A DNA stretch of 64,000 nt, from contig NZ_CP045200.1 in the NCBI RefSeq assembly GCF_018636735.1, positions 620,001 through 684,000 on the forward strand, written 5' to 3'. The translations under genes were made by a program, and so were the position numbers. Under the pieces are notes generated by a model. The model saw nothing but the letters and a program-made list of their open reading frames with translations, had not been told where the DNA came from and made no database searches. Positions 18,066-27,403 of this stretch are shown piece by piece. Source of the stretch: Erythrobacter sp. 3-20A1M (GTDB lineage: Bacteria; Pseudomonadota; Alphaproteobacteria; Sphingomonadales; Sphingomonadaceae). Position 1 is the first letter of the stretch; every line of letters begins with the position of its first letter.

Positions 18066-18364
18066 CTCGCTTATGCGGCGCTGCTGATGGCGGGCCTCGA
18101 CGGGATTCAGAACAAGATCCATCCGGGCGAGGCGATGGACAAGAACCTCTACGATCTGCCGCCCGTCGAGCTGGCCGAGGTGCCGACGGTCTGCGCCAAC
18201 CTGCGCGAAGCGCTGGAAAGCCTGGAGGCGGACCACGAGTTCCTGCTGAAGGGCGACGTGTTCACGAAGGACCAGATCGAGGCCTATATCGAGCTCAAGT
18301 TCGAAGACGTCGTGCGCTGGGAAACCACCCCCAGCTCGGTCGAATTCGACATGTATTACAGCTC
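18066..18364 (+). repeat. 299-bp direct repeat, copy 2
   Basis: Second copy of the repeat at 15708-16006, same orientation, two mismatches. The sequence 5' of it (to 18065) has no similarity to glnA. 3' of it the sequence also differs from that after copy 1: a different terminator follows. Confidence 0.95.
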
Positions 18365-18368
18365 GTAA
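18066..18368 (+). pseudogene. Truncated 3' fragment of glnA
   Basis: Encodes the last 100 residues of glutamine synthetase in frame (from [15 protein letters not shown] to FDMYYSS), with a single Ala-to-Val change in LPPVELAEV. It lacks the N-terminal domain and most of the active site, so it cannot be an enzyme alone. An ATG at 18087 could start a 93-residue product, but there is no ribosome site worth noting. It is best read as the displaced original end of glnA. Confidence 0.9.
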
Positions 18369-18390
18369 GCGCGGGCCTCCCGATACTGAA

Positions 18391-18426
18391 AAGGGGGCGC
18401 CGGAGTCGATCCGGCGCCCCCTTTTT
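18391..18426 (+). terminator. Rho-independent terminator after the glnA fragment
   Basis: A 13-bp perfect stem, AAGGGGGCGCCGG with CCGGCGCCCCCTT, a 7-base loop and a run of five T. It is stronger than the terminator after full-length glnA and is probably the ancestral glnA terminator. Confidence 0.85.
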
Positions 18427-18448
18427 CATGCCGCCCGCCAGACGGAAC

Positions 18449-19105
18449 TCAGCGCGGTTTCAGCAAGCCGCGCGTGGCACACACGCCGAACGCGGCGACG
18501 AGCAGCACCGCCCACAGCATGGTGAGCCAATCGAGTGCGGCCGGACCGGTGATCATGCCGAGATGCGCCAGCAGGGTCCATGTCCCGCCGGTCAGCACTG
18601 TCAGATAGAACGCCATCGCCGCGGCTTCCCGCGAAATCGCGCGCATGAACTCGTCCTGCCGTTTCGCCGTCCCCACGGATGTTATTACGAATATCAGCAT
18701 GGCGATCGCGAACCCCGCCAGCGCGACGGGAGCGGCTATCGGACCCGCCGGGGCTGCCAGCGCCGCGATCATCAGCGCGATCCCCGCCGCCATCATGCCC
18801 GCCGAGGCGAAAGCCAGCTGCACGCGCTGCTCGCGCAGTTCGTCGCTGTCCTCGACATTCAGGAAACGGGCACCCAAGTTCGGGATGAACAGGCCCAAGC
18901 CGAGGGCCAGCCCCGTGACGATGTAGACGAGGGCGACCAGCCCGGCGATCTCCCCGCTTTTACCCAACTGGTCGAACGTCCCGTCGACGAGCGACAGGAA
19001 GAGGAACGACGAGAGCCCGCCGCACACGGCGCCCACCCCCAGCGAAAACGCGAACTTGCGCCATTTGCGGACTTCTCCGCTGGTGCGATCTTCAATCTTC
19101 ATCAT
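18449..19105 (-). CDS. Multi-pass membrane protein paired with XRE regulator
   Basis: 218 residues with about six transmembrane segments (for example AVCGGLSSFLFLSLV, IAGLVALVYIVTGLALGLGLF, GMMAAGIALMIAALAAPA, AFAIAMLIFVITSVGTA-type and LTMLWAVLLVAAFGV helices). A cytoplasmic loop EDSDELREQRVQ follows the second helix. It overlaps the upstream XRE gene by 14 bp, so it is co-transcribed and likely under that regulator. Pairs of a tiny XRE repressor with a membrane protein are common in this group; the function of the membrane partner is not known. Confidence 0.75.
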   Translation of the reverse strand: MMKIEDRTSGEVRKWRKFAFSLGVGAVCGGLSSFLFLSLVDGTFDQLGKSGEIAGLVALVYIVTGLALGLGLFIPNLGARFLNVEDSDELREQRVQLAFASAGMMAAGIALMIAALAAPAGPIAAPVALAGFAIAMLIFVITSVGTAKRQDEFMRAISREAAAMAFYLTVLTGGTWTLLAHLGMITGPAALDWLTMLWAVLLVAAFGVCATRGLLKPR

Positions 19106-19307
19106 CTTGCGGCTCCCAGTCGTCCTTGAAAAGATCCGGCACGCTCACGCCGAACAGCTTCGCCATGCGCAGCGCCAATGGCAGCGAGGGATCGTATTTG
19201 TCCGTTTCGACGGCGTTGATGGTCTGGCGCGAAACGCCCAGCCGGCGGGCCAGCTCTCCCTGGCTCCATCCCCGCCGCTCCCGCTGTTCCTTCAGCATGT
19301 TACGCAT
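19092..19307 (-). CDS. Small XRE-family HTH regulator
   Basis: A DNA-binding protein of about 71 residues made almost only of one helix-turn-helix domain: LKEQRERRGWSQGELARRLGVSRQTINAVETDKYDPSLPLALRMAKLFGV is the complete five-helix fold, here described in pieces by its signature WSQGELARRLGVSRQTI. The tail is acidic (PQDDED). The start at MRNMLKEQ (19307) fits the family; the frame is open nine residues further. A large palindrome just upstream is a probable autoregulatory operator. Confidence 0.88.
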   Translation of the reverse strand: MRNMLKEQRERRGWSQGELARRLGVSRQTINAVETDKYDPSLPLALRMAKLFGVSVPDLFKDDWEPQDDED

Positions 19308-19327
19308 TGGTCCGCGATCTCCCTTGC

Positions 19328-19381
19328 CTGACAAGAACTCTTTACTGACAAGAGTTCTTGACTGTCAAGAGCTCTTGTCAG
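19328..19381. promoter_or_regulatory. Palindromic operator upstream of the XRE gene
   Basis: A 37-bp near-perfect palindrome at 19345-19381, with arms CTGACAAGAG and CTCTTGTCAG, an inner pair TCTTGAC/GTCAAGA, and centre at 19363. A further half site, CTGACAAGA, lies at 19328, 17 bp before the first arm. Such stacked sites suggest cooperative binding of two repressor dimers. It lies between the XRE gene (minus) and the exported protein gene (plus), so it may control both. Confidence 0.7.
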
Positions 19382-19448
19382 ACGAGGTTTGCAAGTTCCG
19401 GAACCATCCCGCTCGAGGCCGCGTTGCGGAGTCAAAGGAGTCTAACAA

Positions 19449-20456
19449 ATGCGAAGTTTGATCGCCGGTATCGCGCTCGTCGCGGTGGCGAGCGGGCTCG
19501 CGCAGGCGCGACCCGACCAGCAAGGTACAAAGCCCGCCGCTTCAAAAGCGGCCGATAAACCAGGAAATAATGCGCGCCCCTCACCCAAGGTGCGCGCGAC
19601 TACCGGCAGTGAACGACCCGAAATTTCCCTCTCCGTCCCCAAGGTCGCCGAGGCACAAAAAGAACGCGCAAAAGCCGCTGCCCGAAACGCACATAAGGTC
19701 TCGGCCGGTGAAGGCGGTAAAGACACGGTCCGGGCCAGACCGCAGGACGTTCGCCAGCCCGCCGGGCGAACCCCATCACCCCCGTCCAGGCCATCGCCGG
19801 TCCGTCGGGTGGTAGTGAAACCCAAGCCGGCGAAGACCGCTTCGGTCGCATCGATGAAGGACATGCAACGCTTCGCGGCGCGACAGCTCGCGCCGCTGAG
19901 GGGCTGCCCGCCCGGCCTCGCCAACAGAGAGAACGGCTGCATGGCCCCGGGGCTGCTTCAATCCGCAACGCGCCGGTTCTCTCCATCCCATTTCGGTATG
20001 CGCGCCCCCTCCCAGGACGGCTTTTATTTGCGGGACGGTTATCTCGTCCGGATCGATGCGCGGGACCGCATCTCCAGCTATATCCCGCTGCTGGGCGGCG
20101 CGCTGTCGATCGGGTCGATCTGGCCGCAGGCATACGTGCCGGTCACCGTTCCGGACTATTATCGCAACTTCTACGACCTCGGCCCCGACAACAGCTATCG
20201 CTACGCCGACGACGTCATCTACCGGGTGGATCCGTCCAGCGAGGCGATCATAGCGGTCGCGGCAATCCTGACGGGCGACCGGGTATCGGTCGGCGACCGG
20301 CTGCCGGCGGGTTACGACGTCTACAACGTCCCCCTGGGTTATCGCGACCGGTATGCCGACACCAGGAACGCGAATTATCGCTACGGAGATGGCTACATCT
20401 ATCGCGTCGATCCCCGGACCCAAGTGGTGAACGCGGTCATCGAGCTGCTGACATGA
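19449..20456 (+). CDS. Exported protein with repeated YRYxDxxIYRVDP motif
   Basis: A 335-residue exported protein: signal peptide MRSLIAGIALVAVASGLAQA, then a ~130-residue Lys/Pro/Ala-rich, low-complexity linker, then a globular C-terminal half. Two near-identical motifs, YRYADDVIYRVDPSSEAI and YRYGDGYIYRVDPRTQVV, occur near the end, and a related FYLRDGYLVRIDARDRI sits before them, suggesting a small repeat domain like those of RcnB-type periplasmic proteins. AAAGGAG at 19434-19440 supports the start. The stop overlaps the following fasciclin gene by 4 bp (ATGA). The function is unknown. Confidence 0.75.
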   Translation: MRSLIAGIALVAVASGLAQARPDQQGTKPAASKAADKPGNNARPSPKVRATTGSERPEISLSVPKVAEAQKERAKAAARNAHKVSAGEGGKDTVRARPQDVRQPAGRTPSPPSRPSPVRRVVVKPKPAKTASVASMKDMQRFAARQLAPLRGCPPGLANRENGCMAPGLLQSATRRFSPSHFGMRAPSQDGFYLRDGYLVRIDARDRISSYIPLLGGALSIGSIWPQAYVPVTVPDYYRNFYDLGPDNSYRYADDVIYRVDPSSEAIIAVAAILTGDRVSVGDRLPAGYDVYNVPLGYRDRYADTRNANYRYGDGYIYRVDPRTQVVNAVIELLT

Positions 20457-21037
20457 GAGCCTCGCGAAAACTGATTTGCGCTCTGTTCGCGGCGACCGGT
20501 TTGACGCTGAGCGCGTGCGACAACGATCGAACAGCGACGCCGCCCGAGAGCCTGCCGACCGAAACGCTCGCGACGGCGGTGGCGAGCACCGCGGATTTGT
20601 CCGATTTCGCGGCCATGGTGAACGAGGCGGAACTCGGATCGGTTTTCGACGGGCGCGGGGTCTATACGGTGCTGGCCCCCATCAACTCCGCCTTCGCCGA
20701 CACGGAGGGCAGCCAGCCGAAAGATGGCGTGGAAAGTCGCCCGCTGCTGGTGGCGTCGATCCGGCGGCAAATCCTTCCCGGCTATATCACCCTCGAAGCC
20801 ATCAGGCAGAGTATCGACCGCCACGGTGGCAAGATCCAGATGCGAACTCTGGGCGATACGCTCGTCACGTTCTCGCGCGAAGGCGAGGTTATTCAGGTCA
20901 CCGGCGAATCGGGTCAGAGTGCCGCGCTGACGGGAAATCCGACCCCGGCGACCAATGGCGCGATCCTGCCGATCGATGGGCTGATGGCGCTGGCGCCGGA
21001 CGATGCGCCGACCACTTCGCCGGACCCGCCAGCCTAG
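20453..21037 (+). CDS. Fasciclin-domain lipoprotein
   Basis: 194 residues. The signal peptide ends in a lipobox (TGLTLSAC). Residues ~40-175 form a FAS1 domain: the H1-like motif GVYTVLAPINSAFA is clear, and the C-terminal end NGAILPIDGLMALAP is the typical closing motif. FAS1 proteins mediate adhesion or surface attachment. It is translationally coupled to the preceding exported protein, so the two may act together at the envelope. Its stop codon overlaps the tamB stop on the other strand (CTAG), so there is no space for an intrinsic terminator. Confidence 0.88.
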   Translation: MRASRKLICALFAATGLTLSACDNDRTATPPESLPTETLATAVASTADLSDFAAMVNEAELGSVFDGRGVYTVLAPINSAFADTEGSQPKDGVESRPLLVASIRRQILPGYITLEAIRQSIDRHGGKIQMRTLGDTLVTFSREGEVIQVTGESGQSAALTGNPTPATNGAILPIDGLMALAPDDAPTTSPDPPA

Positions 21038-24000
21038 TAATCGTAGCTCGCCTCCGCAGCGACGCTGTTGCGGCCGATCGAGGAAATCGTCGCCAGGATC
21101 GACAGCCACCGCGTGATCCGGAATTCGACCGAGGTGGCGGTGTAGCCACGTCCGTCGGTGATCAGTTCGACATAGAACCGGCGGCCGATATTCTTGCCCA
21201 GCGCAACGCCCGTGCCGCGATCGATCGTGGGATCGGCGCTGACGATGCGCAGCCGGTCGAGCCCGATCGCAGTGCGCAGCTGGTTGATCGGGTCCATCCC
21301 GCCCCCGCCGCGCAGCGATGCCAGGGCGGAGCCGAGCTGCAACGCGTCCGTCGCCGACAGGCTGGTGATCGAGCCCCCGAACAGCAGGCGCGCGAGGATT
21401 TCCTCCTCCGGCAGCGAAGGTGTGGAGGTGAAGGTGATTTCCGGCTGGGTCGCGCTGCCCGTCGCGGTCACGGTCACCGACAGTCCGTTCTGCGTCGTCT
21501 CGGCGGCGATGTCGACCTGGGGATCGATCGGCCCGCTCTCGTCGAAGCGGATTTGGCCCTTGGTCAGTTCGAACCGAGTGCCGGCGAAACTGTATCCGCC
21601 GCTGACATACCGCGCGGAGCCGCCGATACGCGGTTCGTCGGTGGTGCCGCGCACGCGCAGATTGCCGCTCCATTCGCTATCCAGCCCGAGTCCATCCACG
21701 TCGACGCGACCCGGCGCACGGGCATCGATGAGGTAGTTCCAGGGCACGCGCGCGCGGCGTGCCGGGGCGCGGTCGCTGGGCACGTTGACCTCCCTGGTCT
21801 CGATCTGGGGCAGGCGATAATCCTCCGCCGCCGTGCCCAGTTTCCAGCTGGCGCGGTTGACCAGCAGGCGTCCCGCAATGGTGCCGCCGATGCCGTTCGA
21901 GACGATGCGGATCGGCCCCGTCACCGTGGCGGTCAGCCCGTTGGCGTCGAACAGCCGCGCATTGCTGGCGGCGATCCTGAGATCGAGTTCCGGACCCACG
22001 CCCGCGCCCAGATTGGCGAGGTCGACAACCCCGCTGCCCGACACGCGCCCGCCATTCACTGCGGTGCCGCTGAAACGGTTGATCTGCAGGCGCGAGCCGC
22101 GGAAGGTGCCCTCCACCTTCGCGTTGCGGACATCGGTCCCCGACAATGCGCTCTGCACGCGCAGATCGTCGCTCGCGAGCGATCCGCGCACCTCGGGCTG
22201 GGCAAGCGTGCCGGTGGCATCGGCTGCGAGGGAGACCGGGCCGGTGAAATCGAACGCGTCGACCGCGGCGAGGCGCCACAGCGCGGAGGCCGCCCCGCGA
22301 TACCGCAATTGCGCGAACAGCTCGCCAGCGCGCAACCGCTCCGGCAGAGCGCCGTCTCTCGGCAGGTTGGCAATCCGCAACTGGAGGCGCCCGGACTGGC
22401 TCTGCGCGTCGTCGATGACGGCGCGCGCTTCCAGCCGGTCGGCGGTGAGGCGCGACACCAGCGCTAGGTTGATCGGCCGCGAGGTTAGGACCAGCCCCGC
22501 GCGGGTCAGCCCTTGCACCTTCACCTTGATATCCGCGGTCGGCGGCCCGCCCGCTTGCGCGCGATAGTCGATCGTGCCGGACAGGTTGCCGCCCAGGCCC
22601 AGATCGGCCACGGCGACGTCGATCAGCGACAGCGGCATGTCTTCCAGCGCCAGCGACAGCTGCGTGTCGCCCCCGCCCAGCCTTCCGCTGGCGACCACGG
22701 CACCATCGCCATAGGTTATCTGCGTGGGGGCCAGGGTGTAGCCGCCATCCGGCTGCCGGGTCAGGATGGCCCTGCGCGGCATGGTGATGGCTTGCCCGGC
22801 ATAGGACCCGCGCGCGATGAGCGCGATCCGGTCGCCGCCGAATTGCGCGTCGAATTGCAGTGCGAAGCGGCTGCCGCGCGCGCCCGCCACGGACCCCGCC
22901 ACCTGCCCTATCCCGTTCGACACCTGCGCGCGTGCCGCGACCTGCCCCAGGAACAGGGTGTCCAGCCGCACGCCGCGTGCGTAGACCGATCCCTCCAGGT
23001 CGGTGTTCGACCCGCCCAGTGTTCCGCTGGCGTCGATATCCGCCTGCGCGATATAGCTCGGCCCCAGCGAGGCGTTGCGCGCGGTTATCTTCGCGGCAAA
23101 GCCCTGCGCGCCATTGCGCGGTGCCAGATCGATCGTGCCGTCCAGTCCGCCACCGGCCAGCGTGATGGTGCCGGCGACGCCACCATCGCCCAGCGTCAAT
23201 CCGCCGCTGACCTGCGTTTCCGACACCCGGAAGGTCTGGATGTCGATCCGCGCGGGCTCGCCACTGGGCATGACGAGGCCCAGCGTGCCCTCGAAATCGC
23301 CGAGCAGCGATCCGCCCTGCGTATCGATGGTGAAGCCTTCCTCCGTGGGAGCCAAGGCCACGCGCACATCCTTCAGGCCCGCCGCGGGCAGCGGATCGGC
23401 GAATACCAGTGTCGCGGTCGGCCCGGCATCGGTCAGCGCCGCCTCGATCGTGAAGGGGCCGTAATCCGCCGAGCGTCCGCGACCCGCGACGGTCGTGCGT
23501 CTGCCACTGACCGTCCCGTCCAGCACGAGGTTCAGCTTCTGCGAATCGAGGCGGACCTGACGGAAGGTGACCGGTCCGGCGGCCGATAGCGAAACCCCGC
23601 CGCCGAAGGACAATTGCGGCCCGGCAAGATTGGCGATCGTATCGTTCGTGACCCGCGGAACCTGGCCGCGGAAATTGGCATCGAGCGTCCAGTTGCCGTT
23701 GGCGGGTAGCGTGAAATCGATCGTCGCCGCCGCATTGACGATCCCGACGGTCTCGAACGGCAGGCCGTTGACTGCCGCCGGGCCGCGCAGCCGATAGGTG
23801 TTCGTCGCGAGATTGCCATCGAACGCCAGTTGCGCGCTCGCGCCCGGGAAGGCGAGGCGCAGCTGGCGCGAGCTCAGCCGGTTGCCGTCGAGCACCATAT
23901 CTCCAATCAGCCGACCGCTGACCAGGCGGGGATCGACGAACGCATTGCCGGTCTCGATCCGCCCGATCGCTGCGTCCAGCGGCAGGATCAGCCGCTTCCC

Positions 24001-25248
24001 GTTCCAGCGCGCCGTGCCCCTCTGCGTCAGGCTGGTGAGGGTCGCGGTGCCGATTTCCATGCGATCCACGGCCAAAGTGTGCTTCACGGCGAGATTGTCG
24101 AGCGAACCGTCCGCCACGCCTTCGAAGCGCCCGCCCCTGATGGCAACGCCCGATCCGAACAGCGCCGGGTCGCGCACATCGCCCTCCAGCCTCATCTTGC
24201 GGACCGCGCGGTTGAAGTAGTCGATCCCGCCCTGCCCGCGCAGGTCGAGGCCCCGCCCGCGAAGGTCGAAGGCTATCCCGGCAGCGGTGGTGTTCTCCAC
24301 CAGCCGCCCCGCGGCGGTCACCAGAACCTGATCCCCCAATGCGCGCTCCGGGAGCCCGGAAATCATTCCGGAGGCGTCCAGCCGCCCGTTGAGGAGGTAG
24401 AGATCGCCGCGCTTGGTCAGGGAGAAGCCGCCGATGGTCTCGCCCGCGCGAACCAGGCCGAGCTGGCCGTTCCACGCGTCCCACGCGCCGTCGCCGGTAA
24501 TCCGCACGCGATAGGGCACCTTCGCCCCGGTCAGGCCCGCCATCAGGCCGGTCGCGCTCGCGCGGTAATCGAGCGCGACCTGGTAGACATTGTCCTGCTT
24601 GCGCGAATCGAAGTCCACCGCAAAGCGGTCACCGCCGCTGCTGCTGCCGGTCGCCTTCACCACGGTCCGCCGGGGCAGCAGCTCCAGGGAGCCGGTCAGA
24701 TCTAGGCGATAGGCCTTGTCGGGCGATATCAGCCCCTTGGCCAAGATCAGGTCGTTCACATCAAGCTGGCGGACATGGATGGCGAGGCCGCCCGGCTTGT
24801 CCGAGCTGGGACCCAAGGTGGGGAGGCGTTGCAGGACCGCGCCGTTCACCGTCAGCGCGTCGATATCCACCCCGCTGAAGAAGTAATTATACGGCTTCCA
24901 GTTCAGGCGGGCGCTCTCGATCCGCATGAACTCGCCCTTCTCGTCCGACAGCACGACATCCTCCAGCCGCGCCGGGCCGAACAAGCCGTAGATGTCGCCG
25001 CGGATATTGCCGATCGACACGCTGACGGTCTTGCTGATCTTCTGCTGCGCGATCTGCTCCGCGATGAAGCGCTTGCCGATCTGCGTGTTGAGCGAGGCGA
25101 GCGCCACGATCACCAGCACCACCAAGCCGATGATGCCGAGCGCGACGCCGCGCGCGACCCTGCGCCCCCGTCCGGAGCGGCGGCGGGCGGGCGCCGGCTC
25201 CGCTTCCGCGCCATCGTGCACGGGTGGTGGGTTCTCGGCTTCGTCCAT
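21034..25248 (-). CDS. tamB: Translocation/assembly module protein TamB
   Basis: A very large envelope protein of 1404 residues, the AsmA/TamB type that bridges inner and outer membranes with TamA and helps lipid transport or outer-membrane protein assembly. The N-terminus has a proline/arginine-rich cytosolic stretch, then one transmembrane anchor (GVALGIIGLVVLVIVALASL, residues ~34-53). A long region of repeated beta-strands follows. The C-terminal ~250 residues are the DUF490/TamB domain (for example SGGYSFAGTRFELTKGQIRF and QLGSALASLRG), ending in the family's aromatic tail YDY. The start overlaps the tamA stop by one base (TGATG). Confidence 0.93.
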   Translation of the reverse strand: MDEAENPPPVHDGAEAEPAPARRRSGRGRRVARGVALGIIGLVVLVIVALASLNTQIGKRFIAEQIAQQKISKTVSVSIGNIRGDIYGLFGPARLEDVVLSDEKGEFMRIESARLNWKPYNYFFSGVDIDALTVNGAVLQRLPTLGPSSDKPGGLAIHVRQLDVNDLILAKGLISPDKAYRLDLTGSLELLPRRTVVKATGSSSGGDRFAVDFDSRKQDNVYQVALDYRASATGLMAGLTGAKVPYRVRITGDGAWDAWNGQLGLVRAGETIGGFSLTKRGDLYLLNGRLDASGMISGLPERALGDQVLVTAAGRLVENTTAAGIAFDLRGRGLDLRGQGGIDYFNRAVRKMRLEGDVRDPALFGSGVAIRGGRFEGVADGSLDNLAVKHTLAVDRMEIGTATLTSLTQRGTARWNGKRLILPLDAAIGRIETGNAFVDPRLVSGRLIGDMVLDGNRLSSRQLRLAFPGASAQLAFDGNLATNTYRLRGPAAVNGLPFETVGIVNAAATIDFTLPANGNWTLDANFRGQVPRVTNDTIANLAGPQLSFGGGVSLSAAGPVTFRQVRLDSQKLNLVLDGTVSGRRTTVAGRGRSADYGPFTIEAALTDAGPTATLVFADPLPAAGLKDVRVALAPTEEGFTIDTQGGSLLGDFEGTLGLVMPSGEPARIDIQTFRVSETQVSGGLTLGDGGVAGTITLAGGGLDGTIDLAPRNGAQGFAAKITARNASLGPSYIAQADIDASGTLGGSNTDLEGSVYARGVRLDTLFLGQVAARAQVSNGIGQVAGSVAGARGSRFALQFDAQFGGDRIALIARGSYAGQAITMPRRAILTRQPDGGYTLAPTQITYGDGAVVASGRLGGGDTQLSLALEDMPLSLIDVAVADLGLGGNLSGTIDYRAQAGGPPTADIKVKVQGLTRAGLVLTSRPINLALVSRLTADRLEARAVIDDAQSQSGRLQLRIANLPRDGALPERLRAGELFAQLRYRGAASALWRLAAVDAFDFTGPVSLAADATGTLAQPEVRGSLASDDLRVQSALSGTDVRNAKVEGTFRGSRLQINRFSGTAVNGGRVSGSGVVDLANLGAGVGPELDLRIAASNARLFDANGLTATVTGPIRIVSNGIGGTIAGRLLVNRASWKLGTAAEDYRLPQIETREVNVPSDRAPARRARVPWNYLIDARAPGRVDVDGLGLDSEWSGNLRVRGTTDEPRIGGSARYVSGGYSFAGTRFELTKGQIRFDESGPIDPQVDIAAETTQNGLSVTVTATGSATQPEITFTSTPSLPEEEILARLLFGGSITSLSATDALQLGSALASLRGGGGMDPINQLRTAIGLDRLRIVSADPTIDRGTGVALGKNIGRRFYVELITDGRGYTATSVEFRITRWLSILATISSIGRNSVAAEASYDY

Positions 25249-27403
25249 CAGAAAGCCTGGCCCAACGATACATAGACCGCGACGGGGCTGTCGTCGGGGC
25301 CGGGATTGATCGGCACACCGACATCGAGGCGGATCGGCCCGAAGCCGGTGGCATAGCGCACGCCGACGCCCGCGCCGATCTTGACGCTATCGAAGTCCGG
25401 CACGGTGCTGGTGCTGACCGAGCCTGCGTCGATGAAGGGAACGACGGACACCGCCCCGCCGAACAGCCCGGTCCTGATCCGGGCCTCGATCGCGCCCTCC
25501 ACCACCGAACGCCCGCCGGTCGGATCGCCTTCCGCATCGCGCGGGCCGATGGTCCGATAGCCGTATCCGCGGACCGATCCGCCGCCGCCGGCATAATAGC
25601 GCCGCGACGGCGCGATATCGAACAGGTCCGCGCCGACGATCGAGCCATAGGCGGTGCGTCCCGCCACCACGATGCGGTCGTTGACGCTGTAGTAATAGGA
25701 CGTGTCGAGCCGCCCGCGCAGGTAGAAGCTTTCCGCGCCATTGGTGCGCGAAACCTCGGGCGACAGCTTCAGCGCGACCCGGAACCCGTGTTCGGGATCG
25801 AGCAGATCGTCGCTGGTGTCGATCTGCGCGTAGAGCGGCAGTGCGGCGATCAGATAGGTCTGGCGCGGCTGGCTGGAATCCGCCGGGCGCTCGTCCGTCG
25901 CCACCAGTTCCAGCCCAGCGCTCCAGCTGAAGGGTTTCTGGAACAGCAGGTTGCTGACCTTGCCCAGTGTTCCCACCAGCGACACGGTGTTCGCGTCGAA
26001 CGCCGGATTGTTCAGCGTGCTGGCATAGGCGTCGATATTCAGGATGCGGTCGCGCTCGCCGAAATTGTTCTTGCGGAAGGTCACGCCGAAGAGCTGTTCC
26101 TGCGTCCCCGCGATGCCGCGCACGCGCAGCGCGCCTTCGGGCGGGAACAGGTTGCGGTGCTCCCAGCTCGCCTCCAGCCGGATGCCGTCCTCGCTGCCGT
26201 AGCCGATCGCGCCCGCGATCGTGCGCAGCCGAGCCTTGCGCAGGCTCACGTCCAGATCGACCACCCCGGGCTCGTTCCCGCTAGGCGCTTCGACCTCGCG
26301 CGGGGTCACCGTGACGGAGGAGACGAGCCCGGTCGCGGTGATCGCGCGGCGCAGGTCGAGCTGCAGGCTGCGCTGATAGATATCGCCCGGATCGAACCGA
26401 GCGATGTCCGCAAGATGGCGGCCCGACAGGAATTCGGGCTCTGAACTGGTGACCGCGCCGAACCGGTATTTCCCCATCGGGCGCACCGCCATGGACAGGT
26501 CGCCGATCGTCTCTTCGTGGTCGATCAGCAGGCTGGGCGAATCGATCTCGGCAAAGGCATAACCCGCTTCGCCCAATGCGGTATCGAGATCGAACTGTTC
26601 ATCGACTATGGCGTCGTTCGACAGCGGATCGCCCGACTGAATTTCGAACGCGGAACGCAGGTAGTCTCCATCCGGCGCGCTCGCCAGTTGGCCCAGGTCG
26701 ATGCTGCCAAAGCGGTAGCGCGGCCCCGGCACGATATCGAAGCGCACCTGCGGCCGCGTGGCCTCCCCGTCCGCCGCCGGAACGGTGCTGACCGTGCGCT
26801 GCACCTGGCTGTCGTAATAGCCGTAATTGCGCAGAATCTGGTCGAGCAGCTCGGTGTCCTTCTTCGCGCGCGCGGCCAGCTGCGCGATGTTGGCATCCTT
26901 GCTGCCGTATTCCTCGATCGTGGACAGCGCCTTGTAGCGCTCAATGAATTCCTGGCGCAGCGGAAATGCGGTCTCGTCGGCGGGGAAAGCGAGCACCAGC
27001 TGGTCGCTCAGCCGCTCTTCCACCAGCCCGGCGGCGAGGTCCTCTCCCTCCAGCTCGGGGGCGGCGAACTGCGCGGCGTCCTCGTCGGGCTCAAGCCGTT
27101 CGAGCGGGGGCAGCTCCAGCGTGTCGGGCCATTCGATACCCATGTCGGGCAGCTCGGCCATGGGGCTGTCGGGGTCCAGCGAGCTCTCGATCGGCGCCTC
27201 GGCGTTGTCGATCGGCGTCGGCTCTTCGGGCGGGACCCCGTCGGCGGCCCATTGTTCGGGATCGGCGACTGCCTCGTCCGGAACCAGCTCCTTCAGCAGC
27301 TCGTCATCCGCCGACGCGGTCTGCGCCGCGAGTGGCAGGGGATGCGTTGCGAGGAGAAGGGCAATCAGCAGCGCGGCACGGCGGGACCGCGCGCGCGCTT
27401 CAC
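25248..27403 (-). CDS. tamA: Outer-membrane assembly protein TamA (BamA family), start disrupted in a GC run
   Basis: Outer-membrane partner of TamB: an acidic N-terminal region, POTRA domains (~residues 150-390, for example [16 protein letters not shown]) and a 16-strand BamA-type barrel ending in Phe (SLGQAF). The signal peptide [21 protein letters not shown] is in frame with the body, but no ATG, GTG or TTG precedes it in that frame within reason. A GTG at 27403 overlaps the bpt stop (GTGA), the natural coupled start, but is two bases out of frame. Removing one GC from the CG run at 27388-27398 would join them as [19 protein letters not shown] at 27410 is the only in-frame alternative nearby. 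Confidence 0.85.

Noticed and set aside
20476-22467. A 663-codon open frame across fasciclin and antisense to tamB
   Set aside because: Overlaps two well-supported genes and reads as low-complexity arginine/histidine-rich text typical of shadow frames.
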